A DNA stretch of 64,000 bases from Albidovulum litorale (GTDB lineage Bacteria > Pseudomonadota > Alphaproteobacteria > Rhodobacterales > Rhodobacteraceae): assembly GCF_025751495.1 (NCBI RefSeq), contig NZ_JAOWKZ010000001.1, positions 875,920 to 939,919 of the forward strand, in the 5' to 3' direction. A program made the translations under genes and the position numbers. How positions within the stretch are numbered: position 1 is the stretch's first letter; each line of letters opens with the position of its first letter. The notes under the pieces were generated by a model. The model did not search any database and had not been told where the DNA came from. It was given only the letters and a program-made list of their open reading frames with translations. Positions 18,223 through 27,334 of this stretch are shown here, piece by piece.

Positions 18223-20232
18223 ATGACCTATCTTCTCGGCGTCGATACCGGCGGCACCTATACCGACGCGGTGGTCCTCAACGAGGCCGAAGACCGCGTC
18301 ATCGCCTCGGCGAAATCGCTGACAACGCGTCCTGACCTGTCGCTGGGCGTCGGTCGAGCGATTGACGCAGCCATTGAGAAGGCGGGCGTGAAGGCCGCCG
18401 AAATCGCCATGGTCTCGCTCTCGACCACTTTGGCCACCAATGCGCTGGTCGAAGGCCAGGGCGGGCGCGTCGCGCTGGTGTTCATCGGGTTCGAGGAAAG
18501 CGAACTCATGCGCGCCGGGTTGACCGACGCGCTGAAGGGCGATCCAGTGATCCGGCTGGCGGGTGGCCACAATCATGGTGGCGGCGAGGTTGCGCCGCTT
18601 GACCTCGCGGCCCTCGCGGCAGGATTGGACGCCCTTGGCCCCGACATCACGGGCTTTGCCGTCGCCGCCAGTTTCGCGACCCGCAACCCAGGCCATGAAA
18701 CTGCCGCCCGAGATCTGATCCGCGAAAGGACCGGCAAGCCCGTCACGTGCTCGAACGAACTTTCCGCCGGACTAAACGGCCCCCGCCGGGCGCTGACTGC
18801 GGTGCTGAATGCCCGCCTCATCGGCATGATCGACCGGCTGATCTCGGCCTGCGAGGCGCATATGGCAAGCCTTGGCATCGACGCGCCCCTGATGGTCGTG
18901 CGCGGCGACGGGGCGCTGGTTTCGGCCGACCTCGCCCGCGACCGGCCGATCGAGACCATCCTGTCCGGCCCCGCCGCCTCCATCGCCGGGGCAAGCTGGC
19001 TGACCGGTGAGACCGATGCACTGGTTTCGGATATCGGCGGCACCACGACCGATGTCTGCCTTCTGAAAGATGGCAAGCCGATGATCGACCCGATGGGCGC
19101 GCGGGTGGGTGAGTTCCGCACCATGGTCGAGGCCGTGGCAATGCGTACGACGGGCCTTGGCGGTGACAGCGAGGTCCACCTGATCGAGGGTTTGCAAACC
19201 AGCCTGCGCCTTGGCCCCCGGCGTCTGGTGCCGGTGGCGCTCGCCGCCCGCGACCATCCTGATCTGGTCCATGAGGCACTCGATACATGGCTGTCGATGG
19301 ATGCGGTGGGCGAGCATGATGGTCGTTTTGCCCTTCCGATGTGGCGCGACACTCCGCCCGAGGGGCTTTCGGGACGCGAGGCGGCGGTGGTGGAACGGCT
19401 TCTGGCCGGACCGCGCCGCATCGCCGATTGCGTTCGCACAAGACTGGAACTTCCGGCACTCACCCGCCTCGTCCAGCGCGGCCATGTGATGCTGTCGGGC
19501 ATGACGCCTTCTGATGCCGCCCATGTGCTGGGTCGGCTAGACAGCTGGGACGCGACGGCCGCGCGCAAAGCTGTCACCCTTTTCGCCCGCCGCCGGAACG
19601 GACGCGGCGACCGCATCGCGGCGGGGCCTGAGGCTTTGGCACAGGCAATCATCGACCAACTGACCGCGCAAACCGTCGATTGCCTGCTGGAAGCGGCATT
19701 TGCGGAGGACAGCCGCGACTGGGGTGAGGCGCCCGAGGTGCTTGCCCGTCATCCGCTGATGAAAGCGGGGCTTGATGGCCATTCCGGCATCGTGAAGGTG
19801 CAGACAAGCCTTGGTGTGCCGGTGATCGGGCTCGGCGCCTCGGCGCCATCATATTACGGCGCGGTGGGCGACCGCATCGGCAGCCGCATGGTCCTGCCAC
19901 AACATGCGGGCGTGGCGAACGCCATCGGCGCCGTCGTCGGCCAGATCGCCATGCATGCCGAAGGCATCGTCACCAGCCCCGGTCCAGGCCTCTTCTCGGC
20001 CCACCTGCCCGACGGTCCCCAGCGTTTCAACGACCGCGACAAGGCCATCGCCGTGCTGGAGGCAGCCCTTGTCGGGGATGCCGAGGCCCGTGCCCGGCAG
20101 GCTGGAGTGGAAAAGATCCGACTGACCGTCGACCGCGACATTTCCGAGATCGAGATCGAAGGCCAGCCGATGTTCATCGAGGCCCGCCTGCGGGTCACCG
20201 CACAGGGCCGCCCACGGATCGCCACCGGCTAA
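18223..20232 (+). CDS. Hydantoinase/oxoprolinase family protein (HyuA-like)
   Basis: A 669-residue ASKHA-fold protein of the hydantoinase A/5-oxoprolinase type. The N-terminal domain begins LLGVDTGGTYTDAVVL. The hydantoinase A domain has NARLIGMIDRL and the phosphate-binding SDIGGTTTDVCLL at about residue 280. Characterised relatives use ATP to open cyclic amides such as hydantoins, N-methylhydantoin or 5-oxoproline, or carboxylate acetone. The HyuB partner usually encoded next to it is missing; the next gene is sdhB on the other strand. It begins 10 bp after the GMC gene and is the last gene of the operon. Confidence 0.88.
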   Translation: MTYLLGVDTGGTYTDAVVLNEAEDRVIASAKSLTTRPDLSLGVGRAIDAAIEKAGVKAAEIAMVSLSTTLATNALVEGQGGRVALVFIGFEESELMRAGLTDALKGDPVIRLAGGHNHGGGEVAPLDLAALAAGLDALGPDITGFAVAASFATRNPGHETAARDLIRERTGKPVTCSNELSAGLNGPRRALTAVLNARLIGMIDRLISACEAHMASLGIDAPLMVVRGDGALVSADLARDRPIETILSGPAASIAGASWLTGETDALVSDIGGTTTDVCLLKDGKPMIDPMGARVGEFRTMVEAVAMRTTGLGGDSEVHLIEGLQTSLRLGPRRLVPVALAARDHPDLVHEALDTWLSMDAVGEHDGRFALPMWRDTPPEGLSGREAAVVERLLAGPRRIADCVRTRLELPALTRLVQRGHVMLSGMTPSDAAHVLGRLDSWDATAARKAVTLFARRRNGRGDRIAAGPEALAQAIIDQLTAQTVDCLLEAAFAEDSRDWGEAPEVLARHPLMKAGLDGHSGIVKVQTSLGVPVIGLGASAPSYYGAVGDRIGSRMVLPQHAGVANAIGAVVGQIAMHAEGIVTSPGPGLFSAHLPDGPQRFNDRDKAIAVLEAALVGDAEARARQAGVEKIRLTVDRDISEIEIEGQPMFIEARLRVTAQGRPRIATG

Positions 20233-20288
20233 GCCGTGATGCCCTTCTCTGCCGCGATGTCAGCCGGGTCTCGATAGCGCGGGTAAGA

Positions 20289-21065
20289 TCACACCACCCG
20301 CTCGACCATCATCTTTTTGATCTCGGCAATCGCCTTGGCCGGGTTCAGCCCCTTCGGGCAGGTCTTGGCGCAGTTCATGATTGTGTGGCAGCGGTAAAGC
20401 TTGAACGGATCTTCCAGATCGTCCAAACGCTCGCCCGTCGCCTCGTCGCGGCTGTCGATGATCCAGCGATAGGCATGCAAGAGCGCGGCGGGACCGAGAT
20501 AGCGGTCGCCGTTCCACCAATAGCTCGGGCAGGAGGTGGAGCAGGAGGCGCACATCACGCATTCATAAAGCCCGTCGAGCTTCTTGCGGTCGTCGATCGA
20601 CTGACGCCATTCCTTCGCCGGGCGGTTGGTCTTGGTCTCCAGCCAGGGCATGATCGAGGCATGCTGAGCATAGAAATGCGTGAGGTCGGGGATCAGGTCC
20701 TTCACCACCGGCATATGCGGCAGCGGATAGATCTTCACATCGCCCTTCACTTCATCAAGGCCATAGATGCAGGCCAGCGTATTGATCCCGCCGATATTCA
20801 TGGCACAGGACCCGCAGATGCCTTCGCGGCAGGAACGGCGGAAGGTCAGGGTCGGGTCGATCTCATTCTTGATCTTGATCAGCGCGTCGAGGATCATCGG
20901 CCCGCACTGGTCCATGTCGAGGAAATAGGTATCGACCCGCGGGTTCTCGCCGGTATCGGGGTCCCAGCGATAGATCTGGAATTTGCGGATATTCGTGCCC
21001 GTCGGTTTCGGCCAGGTCTTGCCGGTGCGGATCTTCGAATTCTTGGGAAGCGTGAACTGGACCAT
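20289..21065 (-). CDS. sdhB: Succinate dehydrogenase iron-sulfur subunit
   Basis: A 258-residue electron-transfer subunit of complex II. The N-terminal ferredoxin domain carries the [2Fe-2S] ligands Cys79, Cys84, Cys87 and Cys99 ([16 protein letters not shown]). The C-terminal domain holds the [4Fe-4S] ligands in [13 protein letters not shown] (Cys169, 172, 175) and the [3Fe-4S] set beginning at Cys179 and continuing in [15 protein letters not shown]. It is the last gene of the sdhCDA-orf-orf-orf-sdhB cluster, starting 3 bp after the third small ORF. It converges with the hydantoinase-like gene. Confidence 0.98.
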   Translation of the reverse strand: MVQFTLPKNSKIRTGKTWPKPTGTNIRKFQIYRWDPDTGENPRVDTYFLDMDQCGPMILDALIKIKNEIDPTLTFRRSCREGICGSCAMNIGGINTLACIYGLDEVKGDVKIYPLPHMPVVKDLIPDLTHFYAQHASIMPWLETKTNRPAKEWRQSIDDRKKLDGLYECVMCASCSTSCPSYWWNGDRYLGPAALLHAYRWIIDSRDEATGERLDDLEDPFKLYRCHTIMNCAKTCPKGLNPAKAIAEIKKMMVERVV

Positions 21066-21068
21066 GTC

Positions 21069-21383
21069 TTATCCCTTCCAACCGGGGCGGTCATAGAGCG
21101 GTCGGCGCGGAAGCTGACCGGATTTTCGATAGACGCAGGAATTGTAAAGCTCGGCCGGGTCCTTGCCCTGAAGCCATTCGGACGAGATCGTCAGCCGCAC
21201 CTTGCTGGATGGTCCGCCCGACCCGGTTCCCACCGCGACCATGCCGCGCGGACCGGCGGCAAGACGGGCACGTTCGTAACAGGCCTCCTCCGCCCGTTCG
21301 ACCGACATCGGTCCGCAGGTCGCCAGGAGCGCAAGCATTGCAAGCGCACCAAGCAAGCCGATATGGGGCGCAAGCAAGGTCAC
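21069..21383 (-). CDS. Small secreted/lipoprotein-like protein between sdhA and sdhB (third)
   Basis: A 104-residue protein of unknown function. A hydrophobic N-terminal segment (GLLGALAMLALLATCG) resembles a signal peptide with a weak lipobox (Thr instead of Gly/Ala before Cys23). The mature part has two further Cys (EEACYERARLAAG and YNSCVYRKSGQLP). It starts with GTG, and GTGA overlaps the stop of the gene upstream. It ends three bases before sdhB. Position inside the sdh operon suggests co-expression with complex II. I do not recognise a domain. Confidence 0.75.
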   Translation of the reverse strand: MTLLAPHIGLLGALAMLALLATCGPMSVERAEEACYERARLAAGPRGMVAVGTGSGGPSSKVRLTISSEWLQGKDPAELYNSCVYRKSGQLPRRPLYDRPGWKG

Positions 21384-21706
21384 CCGGCGACCTCCTCCGT
21401 CACCGGCAGAGCGTCGAGGCAGGCAACCGCCTCAGCCCGGGCCGCATAGGTGCGGATACGCTCGCGGTTGGCCGATGAGACGGACTTGTAGTTGTCGGCG
21501 GTGCCGAGCTGAACCGTTTCGACCAGCGTCATCGCCTTCTGCACGCATTTGCCAGCCGCTTCTGCGTCGATACCGGGGCGTTCCTCAGCCATCACCTTGG
21601 CGATGGCCGCGCGGGATTCGTTCTTGCTCGCATCGGCAACGATCACACCGGCGCAGCCCGGCAGAGACGTGACGAGAGCGAGGGCCGTCAGCAAGCGTAT
21701 GGTCAT
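21380..21706 (-). CDS. Small predicted lipoprotein between sdhA and sdhB (second)
   Basis: A 108-residue protein with a clear lipoprotein signal (MTIRLLTALALVTSLPGC, lipobox LPGC, Cys18). The mature part is mostly helical with two more Cys residues (AGKCVQKAM and AVACLDALP). No known domain is recognised. Its ATG overlaps the stop of the upstream gene by one base (TGATG) and its stop overlaps the downstream GTG by four bases. Translational coupling therefore links it to sdhA and sdhB. A role in envelope or complex II assembly is only a guess from position. Confidence 0.8.
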   Translation of the reverse strand: MTIRLLTALALVTSLPGCAGVIVADASKNESRAAIAKVMAEERPGIDAEAAGKCVQKAMTLVETVQLGTADNYKSVSSANRERIRTYAARAEAVACLDALPVTEEVAG

Positions 21707-22080
21707 CAGTCGGTCCTCAGTGATGCGCGGATGGTGGAGCCATCCTTCAGGAACAACAGCGCGCGTTCCTGCTGCGCGCGTGTCAAAGTCGGCCAGAGTT
21801 CCTCATCACCCGGCAGCAGCGCGTAACCCGCCGGAAGCGGCAGTTTGCCCGGCGCGGCCTTGACCACGGGTTCGGGTTTTTTCTCCGGCGCCGGCTTGTT
21901 CGGGGTCTCCTGCAGATAGGCACCGTGATAGCCCGCCCCGCCCGACAGAACCGCCGCACCGGATTTTTTCTTGGTGTAGGACAGCGTCCCGTCGGCGGTC
22001 TGAACGCTCGGGCGTTCCTGAACGCACGCGCCCAGCGCCAGTGTCAGAGCCAGCGGAAGAATGACGATCCGTTTCCTCAT
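21706..22080 (-). CDS. Small predicted lipoprotein between sdhA and sdhB (first)
   Basis: A 124-residue protein with a lipoprotein signal peptide (RKRIVILPLALTLALGAC, lipobox LGAC, Cys19). The mature part has a Pro/Lys-rich linker (NKPAPEKKPEPVVKAAPGK) and then a compact end containing LLPGDEELWPTLTRAQQERAL. No recognised domain. The ATG overlaps the sdhA stop by one base (TGATG), so ribosomes finishing sdhA can re-initiate here. Function unknown; exposure at the periplasmic face of a membrane is implied by the signal. Confidence 0.8.
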   Translation of the reverse strand: MRKRIVILPLALTLALGACVQERPSVQTADGTLSYTKKKSGAAVLSGGAGYHGAYLQETPNKPAPEKKPEPVVKAAPGKLPLPAGYALLPGDEELWPTLTRAQQERALLFLKDGSTIRASLRTD

Positions 22081-23882
22081 CAGTAAACCCTCGCTTTCGG
22101 CGCGATTTTCTTAAGGTCGATGCCGCCTTCTTTCTCGGTCGTCAGCGGATCGAGATGGACCGGGCGGTAGTCGAGCTTGACTTTCGCCCCATCGACCCAA
22201 GCCAGCGAATGCTTGCGCCATTCGTTGTCGTCGCGGTTCGGGTAGTCCTCATGCGCGTGCGCGCCCCGGCTTTCCTTGCGCGCCTCGGCGGCGGTGATCG
22301 TGGCCAGAGCATTCGGCATCAGGTTCGCAAGTTCCAGCGTCTCCATCAGGTCGGAGTTCCAGATCAGCGACCGGTCGGTGACCTTCAGGTCGGCCATCTT
22401 GGCTGCCACCGCACCCATCTTCTTCACGCCCTCGGCCAAAGTCTTGTCGGTGCGGAAGACGGCGGCGTCGGCCTGCATGGTCTTTTGCATCTCAAGGCGC
22501 AGATCGGCGGTCGGCACCGCACCGTTGGCGTTCCGCAGGTCATCGAAGCGCGACAGCGCTTTGTCCACTTCGGCGGTGTTGACCGGCTGGTTGCGGTCCT
22601 TCGGGTTCACCACCTCGCCCGCGCGGATCGCGGCGGCGCGGCCGAAGACGACAAGGTCGATAAGAGAGTTCGACCCAAGCCGGTTGGCGCCGTGCACGGA
22701 GGCGCAGCCCGCTTCGCCCACCGCCATCAGGCCGGGCACCACGGCATCGGGGTTTTTCTTGGTGGGTGCCAGCACCTCGCCCCAATAGTTCGTCGGGATG
22801 CCGCCCATGTTGTAGTGCACGGTCGGCAGGACCGGGATCGGCTCCTTTGTCAGATCGACGCCTGCGAAGATGCGCGCGCTCTCGGAAATGCCGGGCAGGC
22901 GGAGCGCAAGCGTTTCCGGCGGCAAGTGGTTCAGGTGCAGGTGGATATGGTCCTTGTTCGGGCCCACACCCCTGCCCTCGCGGATCTCGATCGTCATGCA
23001 GCGGCTGACGACGTCACGGCTCGCGAGATCCTTGTAGGTCGGCGCATAGCGTTCCATGAAGCGCTCGCCTTCGGAGTTGGTCAGATAGCCACCTTCGCCC
23101 CGCGCGCCTTCGGTGATCAGGCAGCCCGAGCCGTAGATGCCGGTCGGATGGAACTGCACGAATTCCATGTCCTGAAGCGGCAGACCGGCACGGGCCACCA
23201 TGCCGCCGCCATCGCCGGTGCAGGTATGGGCCGAGGTCGCTGAGAAATAGGCGCGGCCATAACCACCCGTCGCCAGAACCACCATCTTCGCGTTGAAGAC
23301 ATGGATCGTGCCGTCATCGAGCTTCCAGCACACAACACCGGTGCAGGCCCCGTCGGTCATGATCAGATCGAGCGCGAAATACTCGATGTAAAACTCGGCA
23401 TTGTGCTTCAGCGACTGGCCGTAAAGCGTATGCAGGATCGCGTGGCCCGTACGGTCGGCAGCGGCACAGGTGCGCTGCACCGGGGGGCCTTCGCCGAATT
23501 CGGTCGTATGGCCGCCGAAGGGACGCTGATAGATTTTGCCCTCTTCGGTGCGGGAGAACGGCACCCCGTAATGCTCCAGCTCATAAACCGCCTTCGGCGC
23601 TTCCCGCGCGAGGTATTCCATCGCGTCGGTATCGCCCAGCCAGTCCGAGCCCTTGACGGTATCGTACATGTGCCACTGCCAGTGGTCCGGCCCCATGTTC
23701 GAGAGGCTAGCGGCGATGCCGCCCTGCGCGGCAACGGTGTGGGAGCGTGTCGGGAAAACCTTGGTCACGCAGGCGGTGCGCAGCCCCTGTTCGGCCATGC
23801 CGAGCGTCGCGCGCAGCCCCGCGCCGCCGGCACCAACCACGACCACGTCATATTCATGGGTTTCGTAAGCATATGCGGTCAT
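22080..23882 (-). CDS. sdhA: Succinate dehydrogenase flavoprotein subunit
   Basis: A 600-residue catalytic subunit of complex II, oxidising succinate to fumarate in the TCA cycle. The FAD-binding motif [16 protein letters not shown] is at residues about 13-28, and the covalent FAD attachment is His48 ([12 protein letters not shown]). Active-site segments include [22 protein letters not shown] and [10 protein letters not shown]. Length is normal. It lies 10 bp after sdhD and is followed by a TGATG overlap with a small lipoprotein gene instead of directly by sdhB. Confidence 0.98.
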   Translation of the reverse strand: MTAYAYETHEYDVVVVGAGGAGLRATLGMAEQGLRTACVTKVFPTRSHTVAAQGGIAASLSNMGPDHWQWHMYDTVKGSDWLGDTDAMEYLAREAPKAVYELEHYGVPFSRTEEGKIYQRPFGGHTTEFGEGPPVQRTCAAADRTGHAILHTLYGQSLKHNAEFYIEYFALDLIMTDGACTGVVCWKLDDGTIHVFNAKMVVLATGGYGRAYFSATSAHTCTGDGGGMVARAGLPLQDMEFVQFHPTGIYGSGCLITEGARGEGGYLTNSEGERFMERYAPTYKDLASRDVVSRCMTIEIREGRGVGPNKDHIHLHLNHLPPETLALRLPGISESARIFAGVDLTKEPIPVLPTVHYNMGGIPTNYWGEVLAPTKKNPDAVVPGLMAVGEAGCASVHGANRLGSNSLIDLVVFGRAAAIRAGEVVNPKDRNQPVNTAEVDKALSRFDDLRNANGAVPTADLRLEMQKTMQADAAVFRTDKTLAEGVKKMGAVAAKMADLKVTDRSLIWNSDLMETLELANLMPNALATITAAEARKESRGAHAHEDYPNRDDNEWRKHSLAWVDGAKVKLDYRPVHLDPLTTEKEGGIDLKKIAPKARVY

Positions 23883-23892
23883 GTTCAGTCCC

Positions 23893-24264
23893 TCAGAGCG
23901 CGAGCTTGATCAGCGCGTAAAGCCCGGTGGCCATCAGGCCGTAAGAAAAGCAAACGGTGGCGATGATCGCGGCCTTGCGGGCAAAGCCGTGGACATAATC
24001 CTCGATCATCATCTGCGCGCCGTTCTTGAAATGATAAAGGCCAACGAGCAGCGTCAGCCCCGCCACGATGGCCGGGAAGGGCCGAGCGTAATAGGCGACG
24101 ACCTCTTCATAAGGCGCGCCAAGAATGCCGCCGAAGGTGAAGAGGAAAAGCGGGATCAGGATTGCAAGGCCAACGGCCGAAACCTGCATATGCCAGTGAT
24201 GCTCCGTCCCGGTTTTGGCGGAACCGAGGCCTGCGGCGCGCTTGCGGTCGGTGAGGTAACGCAT
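23893..24264 (-). CDS. sdhD: Succinate dehydrogenase membrane anchor subunit
   Basis: A 123-residue membrane subunit with three hydrophobic helices (about 30-50, 62-82, 97-118). The segment [18 protein letters not shown] carries the His/Asp pattern typical of SdhD near heme b and the quinone site. With SdhC it anchors SdhAB in the inner membrane and passes electrons to ubiquinone. It sits 12 bp after sdhC and 10 bp before sdhA. Confidence 0.95.
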   Translation of the reverse strand: MRYLTDRKRAAGLGSAKTGTEHHWHMQVSAVGLAILIPLFLFTFGGILGAPYEEVVAYYARPFPAIVAGLTLLVGLYHFKNGAQMMIEDYVHGFARKAAIIATVCFSYGLMATGLYALIKLAL

Positions 24265-24276
24265 GGTCCTGCCCCC

Positions 24277-24660
24277 TCAGAGAATGATGATGGTGAGAAG
24301 GGTCAGCACGACCGACCCGATGATGCAGGCCCAGCCGAGCTTCTCCGCCGTCGGGATGTCGAGCCCCCGCCCGCTGTCATAATAAAGATGCCTGAGACCG
24401 GTCAGCAGATGATACCAGACCGCCCAGATCGAGCCGAGGAACACCAGCTTGCCGAACCAGCTTGTCAGCACCGCATCGGCGGTCGCAAAATAGGCCTCGC
24501 TCGTCGCCGCCGCCAGAAGCCACCAGACGATCAGGAAGGCCGCAACGATCAGCGCATTGCCGGTGATCCGGGTGAGGATCGAGGTGATCGCCGTCAGCGG
24601 CATGCGGTAGATCTGCAGATGCGGCGACAGCGGACGGTTGCCCCGGTTGACATCGGCCAT
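24277..24660 (-). CDS. sdhC: Succinate dehydrogenase cytochrome b556 subunit
   Basis: A 127-residue three-helix subunit. Signatures are the N-terminal RPLSPHLQIYRMPLTAI (quinone-site Ser/Arg region) and YHLLTGLRHLYYDSGRG, whose His is the heme b ligand. It is the first gene of the sdh cluster. The upstream region has two GTGATCAC palindromes 21 bp apart, matching an identical arrangement upstream of sucC. Confidence 0.96.
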   Translation of the reverse strand: MADVNRGNRPLSPHLQIYRMPLTAITSILTRITGNALIVAAFLIVWWLLAAATSEAYFATADAVLTSWFGKLVFLGSIWAVWYHLLTGLRHLYYDSGRGLDIPTAEKLGWACIIGSVVLTLLTIIIL

Positions 24661-24806
24661 GGTCGGTCCCTCTTTTGCCTTTGCACACGGGCGTGCGGGA
24701 ACGCCAGCGGGCAGTCCCGTACTTCATAACGCAAAAGCCGCCCATGTCACGCCGCGATTGGCCCAAAACCGACGATTTCCCGCGCGTTAGCGATAAAGAA
24801 TTGATT

Positions 24807-24838
24807 TGTGATCACGTCGATTTTTCTTGTGATCACAA
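24807..24838. promoter_or_regulatory. Tandem TGTGATCAC palindromes upstream of sdhC
   Basis: GTGATCAC cores at 24808-24815 and 24829-24836 have centres exactly 21 bp apart, the second within the longer palindrome TTGTGATCACAA. A weaker GCGATCAC core lies at 24862-24869, 33 bp further. They lie about 150-180 bp upstream of the sdhC start and within 60 bp of the 3' end of the DUF1194 gene. The same pair with the same spacing precedes sucC, so a common TCA-cycle regulator is likely. The regulator is not proven. Confidence 0.7.
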
Positions 24839-24865
24839 ATATCGAAGCCTTACGGCTAATTGCGA

Positions 24866-25567
24866 TCACTTCTGCCAACGCACCGGAATCGGGGCCGGTG
24901 ACTCGCCGATCGAAATCTGCCGCTCGGTTTCGCGCCTGAGCTTCCTTTGCATGCGCTCGGGATATTCGTCGTAATTCTCTGCCGTCACCACAAAGGCGTT
25001 GCCGCCGGTCATCACATTCTCGGCGAAATAGTTCGGCAGCCCGTCATCATCCCCCCGGATCACCAGCGCGTTCACCGTGATCGCCAGCGCCTCCATCTCG
25101 GGCTTGATCTCCACCGGCTCGGCCCCCTCGTTCGACCGCCCGTCGCCCGAGATATCCATCACCCGGCGCTTGCAGGCGGGGGCGTCGTCAAAGACCCGGG
25201 CACCGAAGGTCATCGCCTCGCCAATCGCGGTCGAAAACTCCGTCCAGACCCGGGGCGCGGTTTCGATCTGCCGGGCTAAAGCCTCCAGATCATCCTCACT
25301 CAAAACCTGCGTCCAGCCCACCGTCAGCTCCTGCCGCGATGCCCCTGTCCACTGCATCAGAGCTACGGTGGCCTCACCCCGGATCAAAGCCTCCCGTACC
25401 ACAGAATCGCGCAGGCCTTCAGCCAACCCCTCCATCTGCACCCGGTATTCGCGGGCATCTACCGAACCCGAGACATCGACGGCCAGCAATAGCGCCAGAT
25501 CGCAAGCCGCGCCGGGCAGGGGTGCGAGCAGGGAAAGGCCGGTCAGGAAGGGGCGAAACCATGTCAT
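24866..25567 (-). CDS. DUF1194 (VWA-like) secreted protein
   Basis: A 233-residue protein with an N-terminal signal peptide (TGLSLLAPLPGAAC, cleavage or lipidation near residue 22) and a von Willebrand A-like domain with a MIDAS-type start (LAVDVSGSVD). The conserved DUF1194 segments VALMQWTGAS and RRVMDISGDGRSNEG follow. Such proteins probably bind metal and interact with partners in the periplasm; no enzymatic role is known. The gene is downstream of, and on the same strand as, mesaconyl-CoA hydratase (69-bp gap). Its 3' end adjoins the sdh promoter. Confidence 0.88.
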   Translation of the reverse strand: MTWFRPFLTGLSLLAPLPGAACDLALLLAVDVSGSVDAREYRVQMEGLAEGLRDSVVREALIRGEATVALMQWTGASRQELTVGWTQVLSEDDLEALARQIETAPRVWTEFSTAIGEAMTFGARVFDDAPACKRRVMDISGDGRSNEGAEPVEIKPEMEALAITVNALVIRGDDDGLPNYFAENVMTGGNAFVVTAENYDEYPERMQRKLRRETERQISIGESPAPIPVRWQK

Positions 25568-25636
25568 GAACGCAGACTAGCAGCGGCCCTGCCCACCGGT
25601 CCATCGCCCTGTAGCGTTTCGGGAAACACCTAACGA

Positions 25637-26668
25637 TCACATTGGCATCAGCGCCCAGTAGTCGAGGTCCAAGAGCACCTCGGGCAGGTATTTCCCGTCC
25701 TCGCCCTTCAGCGCGAAGTCAGGGGCACCTTGCTTCACCGCGACCAGCCGCAGCCGGATCGCGCCGACGCCGGGGGCGGCGGTTTCGGCCTTGTCGAGCA
25801 CCTCGGACCACGCCCGCACCGTGTCGCCCGAAAAGCAGGGATTGGCATGCGCGCCCGCATTCAGCGCGACGATGACCTGCGCGTTCGCCAGCCCGTTAAA
25901 CGACAAAGCCCGCGCGAGCGAGATCACATGTCCGCCATAGATCAGCCTCTTGCCGTCCTCGCGGTTTGTCGCGTCGAAATGAACCTTGGCGGTGTTCTGC
26001 CAGAGGCGGGTGGCGAGCATGTGCTCCGCCTCCTCCACGGTCACGCCATCCACATGGTCGATCTTCTCGCCCACCGCGTAGTCGCCCCAGCGATGCGGTT
26101 CGCCTGCCAGCGTGAAGTCATAGCGGGTGAAATCCAGCCCCTCGGGCACGACAATGTCGGCAGCAGGTACGGTCGACTTCAGTTCAGGCACCACGGTTTC
26201 CGGTGCGGGCGCACCCGCATCGCGTTTCCGCACCATCACCCAGCGGACATAGTCCATAACCGTATCGCCCTGCTGGTTGAGGCCCCGCGTGCGCACCCAG
26301 ACCACGCCCGACTTGCCGTTTGAGTTCTGCTTCAGCCCGATCACCTCGGATTCTGAACGCAACGTATCCCCCGGCCAGACTGGCTTCAGCCAGCGCCCTT
26401 CGGCATAGCCAAGATTGGCAATGGCGTTGAGCGAGATGTCGGGCACGGTCTTGCCAAAGACCGTATGGAAGGCGATCAGGTCATCCATCGGCGCCGCGCG
26501 CAAGCCGCAGGAACGGGCAAATTCATCCGAGGAATAAAGCGCATGGCGGGCCGGATAGAGCGCGTGATACAGCGCCCGCTCCCCTCCCGAAACGGTGCGC
26601 GGCACCGCGTGGGCGATCACCTGCCCGAGGGAGTAGTCTTCGAAGAAACGGCCGGGATTGGTCTTCAT
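25637..26668 (-). CDS. mch: Mesaconyl-CoA hydratase (beta-methylmalyl-CoA dehydratase)
   Basis: A 343-residue double-hotdog MaoC-type protein matching the Rhodobacter mesaconyl-CoA hydratase, which interconverts mesaconyl-CoA and (2R,3S)-beta-methylmalyl-CoA in the ethylmalonyl-CoA pathway. Recognisable parts are the N-terminal GRFFEDYSLGQVIAHAVPRTVS and SLNAIANLGYAEGRW, and in the second half FDATNREDGKRLIYGGHVISLARAL, which holds the hotdog hydratase-type Asp/His residues. Length and context (between sdh and the malyl-CoA thioesterase, near mdh) agree with that assignment. The organism probably assimilates acetyl-CoA by this route rather than the glyoxylate shunt. Confidence 0.92.
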   Translation of the reverse strand: MKTNPGRFFEDYSLGQVIAHAVPRTVSGGERALYHALYPARHALYSSDEFARSCGLRAAPMDDLIAFHTVFGKTVPDISLNAIANLGYAEGRWLKPVWPGDTLRSESEVIGLKQNSNGKSGVVWVRTRGLNQQGDTVMDYVRWVMVRKRDAGAPAPETVVPELKSTVPAADIVVPEGLDFTRYDFTLAGEPHRWGDYAVGEKIDHVDGVTVEEAEHMLATRLWQNTAKVHFDATNREDGKRLIYGGHVISLARALSFNGLANAQVIVALNAGAHANPCFSGDTVRAWSEVLDKAETAAPGVGAIRLRLVAVKQGAPDFALKGEDGKYLPEVLLDLDYWALMPM

Positions 26669-26736
26669 TGGTCACTCAGTTCCGTCGTTGATGCGTAGGC
26701 CGGGGCTGTCGTGGATCACGGCCTGACCTTAGCGTT

Positions 26737-27294
26737 TCATCCATAGGTCCCCAGGAACGGGTTGCGGCCAAGCCAGATATGGATGCCCGCGATCACCGCG
26801 TAGACGACCAGCGCGATGGCGAGACCTATCACATCGCTTTTCAGACGGCCCCGCGCCGGCGGTGTCCAGCTTTCCTGGGAATTGATCAGGACCATCGAAA
26901 GCACGGCCCAGATGCCAATTCCGCCGAAAAGCACCAGTGAGGCAACGTCACCGTTCACGAGGAGATGGCCGACCGACCAGACAGCAACGCCGGTCAGCAT
27001 CGGATGGCGCAGCTTCGATTTCACAATCCCCTTCGAATGCGGCACGCCCATGAGAAAGACCGCGATCAGCATGAGAAGATTGTTGAGATGCCCCATCCCG
27101 GCCATCGGCGTATAGACCGGCTCGAACCCCGCACGGCGATAGCCGATGACCATCAGTCCGATCGCAGCGAGCGACAGCACCGTCACCAGCATCTTGCCCG
27201 GCATGACACCCATGCGCGCCCGTGCACCGGGTGCGACCCGCTTGAAGAGATGGGAAACCCACCAGAGCGCGAGGCCCAGGATCAGGATCTGCAT
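26737..27294 (-). CDS. NnrU family membrane protein
   Basis: A 185-residue integral membrane protein with about five hydrophobic segments. It matches the NnrU family: conserved parts include the N-terminal ALWWVSHLFKRVAP, the SKLRHPMLTGVAVWSVGHLLVNGD segment and the C-terminal GRNPFLGTYG. NnrU was named from denitrification gene clusters, and relatives occur in carotenoid and electron-transport contexts. Here the neighbours are ethylmalonyl-CoA pathway genes, so no specific role is implied. Confidence 0.88.
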   Translation of the reverse strand: MQILILGLALWWVSHLFKRVAPGARARMGVMPGKMLVTVLSLAAIGLMVIGYRRAGFEPVYTPMAGMGHLNNLLMLIAVFLMGVPHSKGIVKSKLRHPMLTGVAVWSVGHLLVNGDVASLVLFGGIGIWAVLSMVLINSQESWTPPARGRLKSDVIGLAIALVVYAVIAGIHIWLGRNPFLGTYG

Positions 27295-27334
27295 TGTCTT
27301 TCTCCGACTGCCGTCATTCGGGCGGCAGTTTCAC

